Below are positions 25,899 to 33,269 of a stretch of DNA of 48,170 bases, one piece after another. The stretch is from the NCBI RefSeq assembly GCF_001908185.1, contig NZ_LGHM01000077.1, positions 1 to 48,170 of the forward strand. The letters run 5' to 3'. Source of the DNA: Bradyrhizobium sp. AS23.2. GTDB lineage: Bacteria; Pseudomonadota; Alphaproteobacteria; Rhizobiales; Xanthobacteraceae. The notes under the pieces were generated by a model. That model ran no database searches, was not told the DNA's origin, and saw nothing but the letters and a program-made list of their open reading frames with translations. How positions within the stretch are numbered: position 1 is the first letter of the stretch; the number at the start of each line of letters is the position of its first letter. Made by a program: the position numbers and the translations under genes.

Positions 25899-26483
25899 AT
25901 GCGTTGGTTTTTTGGAGTTCTAGTGGGTCTGTTGGTCGCGGCAGGCGTCTACGTCGGATCGGCGATCGTATCGCTCAATGGTTTGGCGAGTGCAGCCAAG
26001 GCAGGAGACGGCGCGGCAGTCCTGGCCCGGACGGATACCACGCGCCTGCGGCGTTCTCTGGTCGATCAAATCGTGTCGGCTTATCTCGCGCAGTTGGGCC
26101 AAAACAGGCCCGTGAAGCCGCTTGAGCGTCTTGCCGCGAACACCTATGGCGCAACAATCGCGGACGCCATGATTGCCAAGATGCTGACTGCGGAAAACCT
26201 CACCTCGATTCTCAACAAAGGCGAGATCAACGCCGGCGACACTAACGCAACCATGTACCGGCTCAGTGAGATTGATGCGTCCAGCGTGTTCGAAACGCTA
26301 AAGCGTATCTCTCCGACCAAGCCTGTCGAGTTCGCAATCAAATTCGGCAACGCGCATAGCGACGGCGGGGTCAGCATGCACTTTGAAGGCAACGGTTGGA
26401 AGCTCTCCGGCATCCAGTTGCCGCCAACCGCAGTACAGATGCTCGCCCACAATCTAGCAATGGGCCGACGCGGCAACGGCTAA
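25899..26483 (+). CDS. DUF2939-family membrane-anchored protein
   Basis: This is a 194-residue protein with an N-terminal membrane anchor or uncleaved signal (WFFGVLVGLLVAAGVYVGSAIVSL). The family pattern follows: SLNGLASAAKAGDGAAVLARTD and RLRRSLVDQIVSAYLAQLGQ, with a C-terminal beta-rich domain (KPVEFAIKFGNAHSDGGVSM, HFEGNGWKLSGIQLP). DUF2939 proteins share this organisation: anchor, a helical 'A-ks-GD...l...vDf..lr.slk.q' region and a conserved C-terminal domain exposed to the periplasm. Function is unknown. The start at 25899 directly precedes the hydrophobic anchor. It is flanked by long non-coding stretches and is probably a single-gene unit. Confidence 0.8.
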   Translation: MRWFFGVLVGLLVAAGVYVGSAIVSLNGLASAAKAGDGAAVLARTDTTRLRRSLVDQIVSAYLAQLGQNRPVKPLERLAANTYGATIADAMIAKMLTAENLTSILNKGEINAGDTNATMYRLSEIDASSVFETLKRISPTKPVEFAIKFGNAHSDGGVSMHFEGNGWKLSGIQLPPTAVQMLAHNLAMGRRGNG

Positions 26484-27129
26484 AACGCTAAGGCGCCCCC
26501 TTCAGTTCGTTCCAGGCTCGAAGCGAGCATCCCTGCTGAAGATCACGTTGGGTGATATGCGAGCGCCGGGCTCGCTCTCTCCGCTTGCCTGATCGTACTC
26601 AGCATCAGCATTCTCGTCGCCCACGCGCTCGACACTCTTAGGACGTAGGCAAGGCCCGCCAGCGCGAACTGGTCAGCCCCTTGCGTCACTTTATCAGACA
26701 ATTGGTCCGGCGCTGTAGCACTTGAGGTACAGCACTTGCCGATCGGGTTTCTAAGCTATTCGCGGTCAGCGGAGGCCCAGCATGTCAACCGATCGCGCTC
26801 AGAGCCCCAAACGGGACGAAGACCGCACGAAGGTCGCCCCAGATCTTCTCCGAGCGACTCATCCTCATCCGTCCGCTTGAACTTCGTGGAAGCGGCTAAG
26901 TCTGTGAATGGCCCCGTTGATCGTTACTTGCCCGGTAAATGGAACTGGGGGCCAACGAGGCCTTCATTCGATTGGTTGAGCACCCACCAATTCACGAATG
27001 ATCGGCGGCTTGGAACAAAGGAGGGGGCCGCTAAGGTAGATCGAAGCTGGAGGCGGCCGAAGTTATAAGGCCGCCAGTGTGAACCGGCGAGCCTTGTTTC
27101 AATCGCCTCGATGCTAACTCTGGCTTAAC
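26484..27129. other. 646-bp region without a complete gene
   Basis: One short plus-strand frame (about 26554-26646) reads as a hydrophobic helix (YASAGLALSACLIVLSISIL) ending at a TAG, but a stop lies just before it and there is no start codon. It may be the relic of a small membrane protein. Nothing else is seen. Confidence 0.4.
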
Positions 27130-27234
27130 TCACCAGGGCAGGTAGAGCGCGATAAAGAGAAAGAGTCCCCCAAAAAGAAGTGTCCAGCCGAATGCCGACA
27201 GCTGTGGCAATCGCTGAACGAGATCGTTGAGCAT
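27130..27234 (-). CDS. Putative 34-residue single-pass membrane microprotein
   Basis: ATG at 27234 and TGA at 27130 enclose 34 residues: a short amphipathic start (MLNDLVQRLPQLSAF) and one clear membrane helix (GWTLLFGGLFLFIALYLPW) running to the C-terminus. A purine-rich GGGGACG lies 4-5 nt upstream, so translation is plausible. The composition is exactly that of a small inner-membrane protein, and chance frames in this GC-rich DNA are usually Arg/Ala/Pro-rich, not Leu/Phe/Trp-rich. No family is recognised. It is isolated in an otherwise gene-poor interval. Confidence 0.4.
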   Translation of the reverse strand: MLNDLVQRLPQLSAFGWTLLFGGLFLFIALYLPW

Positions 27235-27661
27235 CAATCGTCCCCATCGATCCCCACCAGCCCATCAACGCCATGGTAAAACACGGCGCGAGCTACAATC
27301 AATACGGAACTCGAAGGGGGTGGTCGGCCCGCCAGCGCGAGCCGGCGGGCCGTCAGCGACATACGCACTATCCGATTTCGGCAGCGCCGTTGTCTCAGCG
27401 AACTGGGCCAGACGGTTTATCACAGAGCATCGAATGCCAATCTCAGTTGACCACTCGCTTTCTCAGGCGGCTTCAGCGCCCGGAGCAAGATCAAATCTAT
27501 TCCCAGACCCGTGACAATGCACCCCACCGTTCCGTTTATCTTCGCGTTCTCGCGCAACACCTTCACGGGCTACTGGTGTCAAATCGAATAGGCACGCATT
27601 CATGTAGATCCTAGACCTCTATCGAAGACGGCGTTCCATCTGCAAACAAAGGTCGGCGAAA
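27235..27661. other. 427-bp region, no gene seen
   Basis: No frame with ordered protein sequence. A GC-rich hairpin (GGCCCGCC-AGCGCGAGCC-GGCGGGCC) lies at about 27325-27350; it has no T-run. Confidence 0.4.
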
Positions 27662-27939
27662 TCAATCGTCGCTCACCCCAGTGGAAGCCAGATTTGCGAT
27701 CTCCCCGGATGCCCTTGCCAGCAAAGCCCAAACAGACTGGGCGCGTGCGTGGCCCTGAATGACGCATTGGGCGGTACGTTCTGGTGTACCAGCGAGTGGA
27801 TTGCTCGTCTCGACCGTCTCGATGCGATAGTTTGAGATGTCGGCCAGTTCGGAAATGTTCGCGATCCGCATCGAGGCGATCGTGCGCCGCATGGGCGCAA
27901 AAATCCGCCTGGGACGAGATCGATTGTGACAACCAGCAT
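27662..27939 (-). pseudogene. Small conserved hypothetical gene, frameshifted at an A5/T5 tract
   Basis: ATG 27939 has GGAGGA 5 nt upstream and begins MLVVTIDLVPGGF. The frame then breaks at five T (27899-27903 on the plus strand). In the next frame the protein continues APMRRTIASMRIANISELAD, then ISNYRIETVETSNPLAGTPE and CVIQGHARAQSVWALLARAS, ending at 27662. An N-terminal strand 'M(L/I)VV...L.PGG', then 'R.I....IAN.S(D/E)L....Y', and a final 'G..R...(V/P)WAL(L/V).(R/K)A' is the pattern of a small conserved protein family often found in mobile or phage-like regions of alphaproteobacteria. The joined product would be about 92 residues. Function is unknown. Confidence 0.55.
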
Positions 27940-28347
27940 TGCATTCCTCCATCATTGCAAATTGCTAAGTCGGCCAACGGCGACTTCGGCGGGCGCGGAC
28001 CCAAACGAAGTTAGTGGTACTAATCCTTCCATCCCAACGATCGAGCTAAGGCCCGCGATTCCACATGCAGATCCGGCAAGACCGAGAGGCGCATGTCAGT
28101 CCTCGTCAGCCGCGTCCTTCTCGTCGTGCCCGAATAGACTGATGATTTGGCGGATTGGTCCGCTAAGTCGTCGGTAGCAATAGGAACGCCACGCCTGAAG
28201 AGCTGCACATTGGGCATCCGTGCCGCATCGGGCCATAGACGCATTCGCCCTACACAGACTAGGCAGCGAATGCCTCGGATCCAAGCGCATACACGGAATG
28301 AATATCAATTCCGCATTAGGCTTCGGAAGATCCGTATCGTGGTGTTG
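27940..28347. other. Region with weak small frames only
   Basis: A minus-strand frame at 28096-28308 gives 70 residues (for example ALQAWRSYCYRRLSGPIRQI, ending EKDAADED) that might be a real small Cys-containing protein, but no ribosome-binding site supports it. Nothing else is seen. Confidence 0.3.
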
Positions 28348-28959
28348 CTACTGTTTGAGTCCAAGTGATGCGGGAGAAACATCGGCGAAGCTGTTAGTCC
28401 TCGGATTGTATCGTCGACAAGACAAAATCTGAGACTTTCCATCGATCTCTCCTCGAACGATGTGAATGTTCTCGAACCCGGGCTTTATTGGCACTGGTTC
28501 ACCCTTCGCGTGAAGAGCGCAAGCGGTGGCAAGCCAATCCCCGCGGCGATACAGCCGACCTTCATCACCACAGATCTCGCACGTGCATGCTGAACATGCA
28601 CAGGCTAGCTCGATTATCTTCTCGACTTTGGCCCTCGCGGGTGCCGAAACGGGCCCTTCCCAATAGACCCGCAAGGTGCCGTGCTTCTCCTTGATCTGCA
28701 CGATCTTAATAACGTTGCCGTCCTCTTCTTCGAGGGCGTATTGGATCTGTGTACAGAGACGATCCAGGATGCTGAGCCATCCTATTCCACAGTCGGGGAG
28801 ACCCTCAGCCAACTCTGGGTGCGCCTCCGGCGGCTGAAAAAGTCTGTGGTGTGCCCAAACAAGTTCAGCTCTCCAGTCTTCGGGCGCCGGACACGAAGGC
28901 ATGCCTTCCTCTCCGAGGTCCCAATTGATACGCGGAAAGTTTCGCTCGTCTTCTGCCAT
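28348..28959 (-). CDS. Phage-like hypothetical protein with a cysteine cluster
   Basis: This 203-residue protein follows the metallophosphoesterase stop by 2 bp (TGAACATG), so the two are translationally coupled. ATG 28959 is preferred over a TTG two codons earlier. It contains DCGIGWLSILDRLCTQIQYA and IVQIKEKHGTLRVYWEG, a pattern (GW..lld.LC..i ... vqiKEKfGtLRfY) that recurs in small phage and prophage proteins of unknown function. ACACSACTCEICGDEGRLYR then forms a probable zinc knuckle at about residues 123-142. The function is not known. With the phosphoesterase it forms a two-gene unit divergent from an XRE regulator. Confidence 0.6.
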   Translation of the reverse strand: MAEDERNFPRINWDLGEEGMPSCPAPEDWRAELVWAHHRLFQPPEAHPELAEGLPDCGIGWLSILDRLCTQIQYALEEEDGNVIKIVQIKEKHGTLRVYWEGPVSAPARAKVEKIIELACACSACTCEICGDEGRLYRRGDWLATACALHAKGEPVPIKPGFENIHIVRGEIDGKSQILSCRRYNPRTNSFADVSPASLGLKQ

Positions 28960-28961
28960 GT

Positions 28962-29834
28962 TCAAATCTCTATAATCAGATTAGGGTCGAAGTAGCCGCC
29001 TTCGATGGGGTTGCAGATCACGCGAGTCCGACCACATTCAACATGGTAAGGCGCGTGAACGTGACCACAGATCCAGAGGTCCGGCCGGATCCCGTCGGGC
29101 ATCGTCAGGAGAATATCTGATGCGTAGAAGGCAGGCGCCCACCAGGGGAGCCGATGACCGCGATATTCATCAACGCAGGCAGCGAGAGGAGGGTAATGCG
29201 TCACTACTACGGTCGGGCCTTCGTGGGTAGAAACCAGCTCGTCAAGGAGTATCGCCTTTTCGCGCGAGTGCTCGGCGACGGCATCATATGGAGTCCAGCT
29301 ACCTCGCTCCGTTCTGATAGCTCCATACTCGCGAGGAGCAGTTTTTGGATGGCGAGCCGCAGCTCGGGCGCGTGCCGCCCATTGAGTTTCATTGTCGGTG
29401 CACCACATCCAGCGGCCAGCTTGCGTCCAATCAGCCCAAAGTGTCAGTCCAACGAAACGTGCGTCGTCAATTTCGCAGACAGGATTCTCGGCGCTTAGAA
29501 TGGTAACGACCTCTCGACCAGCCTGAACATTCTGTCGATTTGCTTCACCCCGCATCAATTTGATAACGTCGGCAATGGTGTGTCCACCTGTGTTGCTTGT
29601 GTAAAAATCGTGGTTGCCGGGAACAATTATCGTAGGCTTTCCCCGTGCGATTTGCGTGACACGCTGAACAGCTTTTTCAGGTTCGCCTTCCCAAATGTCG
29701 CCGGCGCAGACCAGTACATCAAAGGATTCCCCGAGGACCGGGATTTCATTCCATCCCCGCCGTTCAAAATGCAAATCCGAAATGCCGAGCACTCTCATGG
29801 GGATCGGATCCAGCTTGTTCTGGAATTGCAACAT
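28962..29834 (-). CDS. Calcineurin-like metallophosphoesterase
   Basis: This 290-residue protein has all metal-binding blocks of the family: GISDLHFE (D.H), VCAGDIWEG (GD), IIVPGNHDFY (GNHD), VVVTHYPP (H) and ICGHVHAP (GH.H). It is a cytoplasmic two-metal phosphoesterase whose substrate (phosphodiester, nucleotide or phosphoprotein) cannot be told from sequence. It starts at ATG 29834; an alternative ATG 12 codons later (MRVLGISDLHFE) lies nearer the conserved core. The start lies at the edge of an inverted repeat (29834-29868) shared with the divergent XRE gene, so that regulator probably controls it. Overlap or coupling with the next gene indicates an operon of two. Confidence 0.88.
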   Translation of the reverse strand: MLQFQNKLDPIPMRVLGISDLHFERRGWNEIPVLGESFDVLVCAGDIWEGEPEKAVQRVTQIARGKPTIIVPGNHDFYTSNTGGHTIADVIKLMRGEANRQNVQAGREVVTILSAENPVCEIDDARFVGLTLWADWTQAGRWMWCTDNETQWAARARAAARHPKTAPREYGAIRTERGSWTPYDAVAEHSREKAILLDELVSTHEGPTVVVTHYPPLAACVDEYRGHRLPWWAPAFYASDILLTMPDGIRPDLWICGHVHAPYHVECGRTRVICNPIEGGYFDPNLIIEI

Positions 29835-29868
29835 TGAATACTATAGTCTGTAGTCCTTTAGTATTCAA
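29834..29868. promoter_or_regulatory. Operator-like inverted repeat between phosphoesterase and XRE genes
   Basis: TTGAATACTA (29834-29843) and TAGTATTCAA (29859-29868) are perfect complements 15 bp apart. Inside and beside them are ATAGTC, GTAGTCC and GGACTAT (29872-29879), giving several GACT/AGTC elements, the building blocks of C-boxes bound by restriction-modification controller proteins. It lies 18 bp before the XRE start and touches the phosphoesterase start, so one bound protein could control both. Confidence 0.6.
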
Positions 29869-29885
29869 GCGCGGACTATGGCGGG

Positions 29886-30119
29886 GTGACGAACCCCAAC
29901 GTAGCCTTCGGAAAACTGATTGCTGATCTAAGGCAATCTGCCCAACTCTCGCAGGAGGAACTTGCGGATCGGGCGGCCATTCATCGGACCTACGTCAGCC
30001 AACTAGAACGCGGCCTAAAATCGCCAACGCTTGTCACGCTGCTGAGATTATCAAAAGCGCTTGGGACAACTCCGAGCAAGCTGATGCGGCAGTTGGAGAC
30101 TGACATCGGTGGATTTTAG
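29886..30119 (+). CDS. XRE-family regulator resembling R-M controller (C) proteins
   Basis: This 77-residue protein is a single helix-turn-helix domain: FGKLIADLRQSAQLSQEELA, DRAAIHRTYVSQLERGLKSP (turn and recognition helix), TLVTLLRLSKALGTTPSKLM. The size, the HRTYVS.LERG motif and the adjacent GACT/AGTC-containing inverted repeat match small controller proteins of restriction-modification systems. It starts at GTG 29886; upstream GGCGGG is only a weak ribosome-binding site, so translation may be leaderless. No methyltransferase or endonuclease gene is recognisable nearby; the divergent partner is the metallophosphoesterase operon instead. Autoregulation and control of that operon are likely. 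Confidence 0.8.
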   Translation: MTNPNVAFGKLIADLRQSAQLSQEELADRAAIHRTYVSQLERGLKSPTLVTLLRLSKALGTTPSKLMRQLETDIGGF

Positions 30120-30195
30120 TCGAAGTTTTTTACTGATGTGAGTTCTCCGAAATGTCAGTCATAATGAGCCATACGCGCGCACGGCCGCTCGCTCG

Positions 30196-30716
30196 CTACG
30201 GCGCCATGTGGGGAGCGCGGCACGCCTTGCAGGATTCATGGTTAACGAGGTCCGAAGGACGGCCCCTCGGGCGGCGGGTGTTCTGTGACTTGGGACTCTC
30301 GATGGGCCGCGCGAAGCCGACGCCTGGGGGCGGCTGGAGCGCCTCGCTGCGAAGCCCGGACGATCGATCACGCAGCCGTTGCAGAATCTCGTCAACGTAC
30401 TCCAGCGCCCGCCGCTGCCGCTCAGCATAGGCCTGCAGATGCCGGGCATTTTGCGCCAGCTGGTCTGGATCGGGTCTGATCTTCCAGGCATCGCCGTCCG
30501 GCAAAGTTTCCAGATCATCGATCGCCTCGGCCGGTGAAGCGGCGGTCGCCTCGCATCCGGGCCAGCGGCCAGGCCGCGCACGTCATTACCCGCCGTCGTG
30601 ATAATGGGCGCGAACGCGCATGCCGGCTCGGCGGCCTCGCCCGGCCGGGCAGGAGCGGTGTTCGGGAACACAAGGTCTATCGCCGATTGAAGATCGTCCT
30701 CGCGTGCTGCATTCCC
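30196..30716 (-). pseudogene. Decayed 'C-family' gene, copy 2
   Basis: This sequence immediately follows the stop of the WWRMLP gene on the minus strand. The first frame reads REDDLQSAIDLVFPNT, ARPGEAAEPACAF and NDVRGLAAGPDA. After a frame change near 30535 it continues DDLETLPDGDAWK, QLAQNARHLQAYAERQRRAL and EYVDEILQRLRDRSSG, ending at 30196. These blocks match copy 1 (18179-18870) in order. The N-terminal part present in copy 1 (up to DAASEDDLQS) is missing here, so a deletion fused the remnant to the WWRMLP gene's end. The blocks are soluble, acidic and helical. Function is unknown. Confidence 0.6.
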
Positions 30717-31348
30717 TAGCGGGCGCGGGGGGCATCGAATGCGCTGGGCGCCTCCAGCACGGCGGTCTCGGCCGGTGCAACGCCGCCGCGCGAGGCCGAG
30801 TGGTTCAGGTGGAATTCGAACCAAGAGCCGCACAGCTGATCGGCGCGGCGCGGATCGGGCTCGGCACGATCAAGGACATGAGCGAGCACGAGCGCGCATC
30901 TAAGCTCGCCCCTGAGCGCGAGCGATAGCACCGCGGTCATCGCGATGTCGGTCTTGATGCCGCCCCGCCGCGTGATCGGCATCAGCGACAGCACCAGCGC
31001 GATCGCGGCATCCGCATCGCCTTGCAGCGCCGGCTCGACCTCGGCGGCATTGATCAACGTTGCGACTTCCGCAAGCGCGGACCGAACCTCGAGGTACTCT
31101 GTCGCCCGGAACGCGCCGGCCGGCGCCGAGCGCCACCAGCGCAAAGGCGAGATCTTCAGCAGCGCGCGAACGGCCGGCGAAGAGGTGTCGAGGATCCCGT
31201 CGTCGTGGCCATCGCGCGGACGTTCTGAAATTCCCCCGGATGCTTCGGTCGTTCCGATCGACGTGCCGCCCTCGCCATGGTGGCCGGCAAGACTGGCCTC
31301 ACCATCTTGCCGGGGCCCGCGCCCCGGCATCTTCGTGGAATAGGACAT
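30716..31348 (-). CDS. WWRMLP-family protein, third copy
   Basis: This 210-residue member of the family at 9793-11003 has SPLRWWRSAPAGAFRATEYL, ALQGDADAAIALVLSLMPI, DIAMTAVLSLALRGELRCAL, VLAHVLDRAEPD and CGSWFEFHLNHS, all colinear with the first copy. The frame is intact. The N-terminal about 60 residues are Gly/Asp-rich and unconserved. ATG 31348 has GGAGGG about 7 nt upstream and lies 12 bp after the TAG of the decayed GIY-YIG/DUF4357 copy, the same spacing as in copy 1 (9780 to 9793). Its partner upstream is broken while this gene is still open, so it may be functioning alone or decaying later. Confidence 0.7.
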   Translation of the reverse strand: MSYSTKMPGRGPRQDGEASLAGHHGEGGTSIGTTEASGGISERPRDGHDDGILDTSSPAVRALLKISPLRWWRSAPAGAFRATEYLEVRSALAEVATLINAAEVEPALQGDADAAIALVLSLMPITRRGGIKTDIAMTAVLSLALRGELRCALVLAHVLDRAEPDPRRADQLCGSWFEFHLNHSASRGGVAPAETAVLEAPSAFDAPRAR

Positions 31349-31360
31349 GGCCGAGCCCTC

Positions 31361-32155
31361 CTATTCCGCGCGCGCGATCAGTTGGAGGGCGCGCGGGCGC
31401 ACCCACTTGGTCGCGGCGACATGCGCCCCGGTGACGAACTTGGCCGCGACCGCAGCAGAGAAGAAGGGCCACGCGAGCTGAAAGCACAGGCGATCTTTGA
31501 TGCCGGCGATGGGCGCCACGACGCCCTTGCGAGGAGGTCCGCGCGCAGCCGCTTGATGTTCTTCCTGAGGCTGGGGGTCTCGATGTTGCGCAGCTCAGCT
31601 CAGAATCCGCCGTGACCACGAACCCCTCGTGATCGTACTGGCCGCGGGCCCAGATGCCGCAATAGTTGAGTTCTAGCAGGCCGCCTTCGGGCGGGTGTGC
31701 CATCGGCAAGTCGATCGCGGCATGGATTGCGGCTCGCGCAGGAAGCTGGCTCGCGAGGTTTGCGTTGAGAATCCGGCAACCCGCGTCGAACAGCAGGCGG
31801 CGGCCATCCGCCACCAGCCGTTCCATCGTTGCGACCTGTTCGACAGGCCAAGGCAGAACCCGCGGCTCCATCGTGTTGGCCAGTTGACCAGACCAGCCTC
31901 TTTGGCGAGCCCGGTCAGACGGTGCTCCAGGTACGGCCGCGCCGACCACTCCAACGTGTGCGGCTCCTGCTCGTGGAGCAGGAAGGCCTCCGCGGCGAAG
32001 GCTTTGGCGGGACCCTCGGCGTGCTCGGCGACGCACTTGAGCGCGCGATTGCTCGCGCCAATATAGGCTTCGCCCTGCCCTGCAATCACGTAGCACGCGG
32101 ACAGATCGCCTACCGCTCGCGAATGTGGGGCTACCGACTGAGTGATGGGGAATGA
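31361..32155 (-). pseudogene. GIY-YIG/DUF4357 protein, second copy, multiply frameshifted
   Basis: Three frames must be joined. The N-terminal part has ACYVIAGQGEAYIGASNR (GIY-YIG strand pair) and PYLEHRLTGLAKEAGLV (Glu helix). After a shift near 31880 the middle continues VADGRRLLFDAGCRILNANL and CGIWARGQYDHEGFVVTAD. After another near 31590 the DUF4357 end reads GVVAPIAGIKDRLCFQLAWP and AKFVTGAHVAATKWVRP, stopping at TAG 31361-31363. It is clearly related to the intact protein at 8839-9780 but substantially diverged along the whole length, so the duplication or separate acquisition is old. The start is not certain; similarity fades around 32155. Confidence 0.68.
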
Positions 32156-32485
32156 CGGAGGCCCGGTCCTTCGTCGATGTGGGGGATGACCAGTTCGACG
32201 CGGAAATTGCGTTTCTGGGACCGAAATCTATCCCCGGGACGTCGGGCCTCGCCTGCAGACCTTGACGGCGTTCGACCGGTTTTCGATCAGGTCTTAGTGG
32301 CTTGGGCTGGCTCTCGCCTTAGCAACGGCAGGAGCTCCGATAATGCGGCTTGAATTGATCACGGCCGTTTACTCTTGCGATATCGGCGCTCATCGCCCCC
32401 ACCCTTGCCGCCAGGGCGCCTGCGAAGGCACCTTGGCGCCGTCGCGGGCAGCTTCTAGCCGGGACGGCCTACTGGTCGCTGGGAG
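32156..32485. other. Intergenic region, no gene seen
   Basis: No supported frame. By position it corresponds to the region that in copy 1 holds the small ORF and leader hairpin; neither is recognisable here. Confidence 0.4.
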
Positions 32486-32935
32486 TTAGGTCGGCTTCGG
32501 GCGTCGCGGCAGGGAAAAAGGCGCGGCCGGCAGCCGCGTAACGGCAGGAATGTCCTGCGCGACAGGCGGCACCGCGGCCTCCAATCGCTCCAACTCGGCC
32601 GGCGACTGCAACTCGAAGGGAGTGCCGATAAAGGCCGGAGCGCTGCGAGAGCTGAGGAATGGACGCACCTCGTCTCGGATGAGCGCGACAGTGGAGGGCT
32701 CCAGCCTTTTCTGTTCGATTAGACGCCATACGGCGCGACCCAGCGTGCTCTCGCGGATGGACCGCTCGCGGACCGATGCTTCATGAAGCTGGCGCTTTGC
32801 TTGGACAAGCTCGCGGCGCAACTCAGCGAGCTTCGCTTCCGAACGCGAAACCGCGCTGCGGCTTCGCACGCTTTGCGGTTCGCTCCTCGTGGGGCAGTCG
32901 GTCGGGCGGTTGTCGGGAAGATCTGGCATCGTCAT
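32486..32935 (-). CDS. MobC/TraD-like mobilization accessory protein
   Basis: This 149-residue protein has a central helical block SEAKLAELRRELVQAKRQLH, EASVRERSIRESTLGRAVWR, LIEQKRLEPSTVALIRDEVR typical of small oriT-binding accessory proteins of MobQ systems, flanked by Pro/Ser-rich tails. ATG 32935 has CGGAG 5 nt upstream. It is divergent from the intact MobQ relaxase at 33270 across a 334-bp spacer, the same layout as mobC/oriT/mobA in RSF1010-like plasmids, which is the main reason for the call. Sequence similarity alone is weak. It would assist strand opening at oriT. Alternatively it is an unrelated coiled-coil protein. Confidence 0.5.
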   Translation of the reverse strand: MTMPDLPDNRPTDCPTRSEPQSVRSRSAVSRSEAKLAELRRELVQAKRQLHEASVRERSIRESTLGRAVWRLIEQKRLEPSTVALIRDEVRPFLSSRSAPAFIGTPFELQSPAELERLEAAVPPVAQDIPAVTRLPAAPFSLPRRPKPT

Positions 32936-33269
32936 GCTCCGCTAATCGAGAAAGTTTGTCGGAGCCCCCCATCATGCGGACGAACCTGCAACGCGCCAGA
33001 GCTTTCTTAATCGGAATACCCGAGGCCGGGAAGTTGAGCTTCAAAACCCGCAAAATAACCCGCAATGGCTTCTTCGTTCACAATGGGCAACGAGTGTTTG
33101 CATAGCCGCCCGGCCCAGCGCTGCGATCCGTCTCGCCGGTAACTCTTCTGGCGAGCGGCCGCGTCTGTCGGTGAAAGCGTTCCCCACCGGCAAGTTAGCT
33201 TTGAGCAGCTTTCCTCTTGCTGGGCTCGAATTTAGGTTGGGGCCCGCTTCATTTATACGTCGGTGCGGA
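32936..33269. other. Probable oriT region of the MobQ element
   Basis: The divergent spacer between the MobC-like and relaxase genes. The segment 33251-33266 (ATTTATACGTCGGTGC) closely resembles the conserved nick-region core of Ti-plasmid-type oriTs as I remember it (ATTATACGTCGCTG), and is preceded by GGGCCCGCTTC where those have a GGGCGC. It ends just before the relaxase ATG (33270). No long inverted repeat is evident next to it. Confidence 0.5.

Noticed and set aside
29834..30119. Complete restriction-modification system
   Set aside because: The regulator and operator suggest one, but no methyltransferase motif or endonuclease gene is visible on either side.
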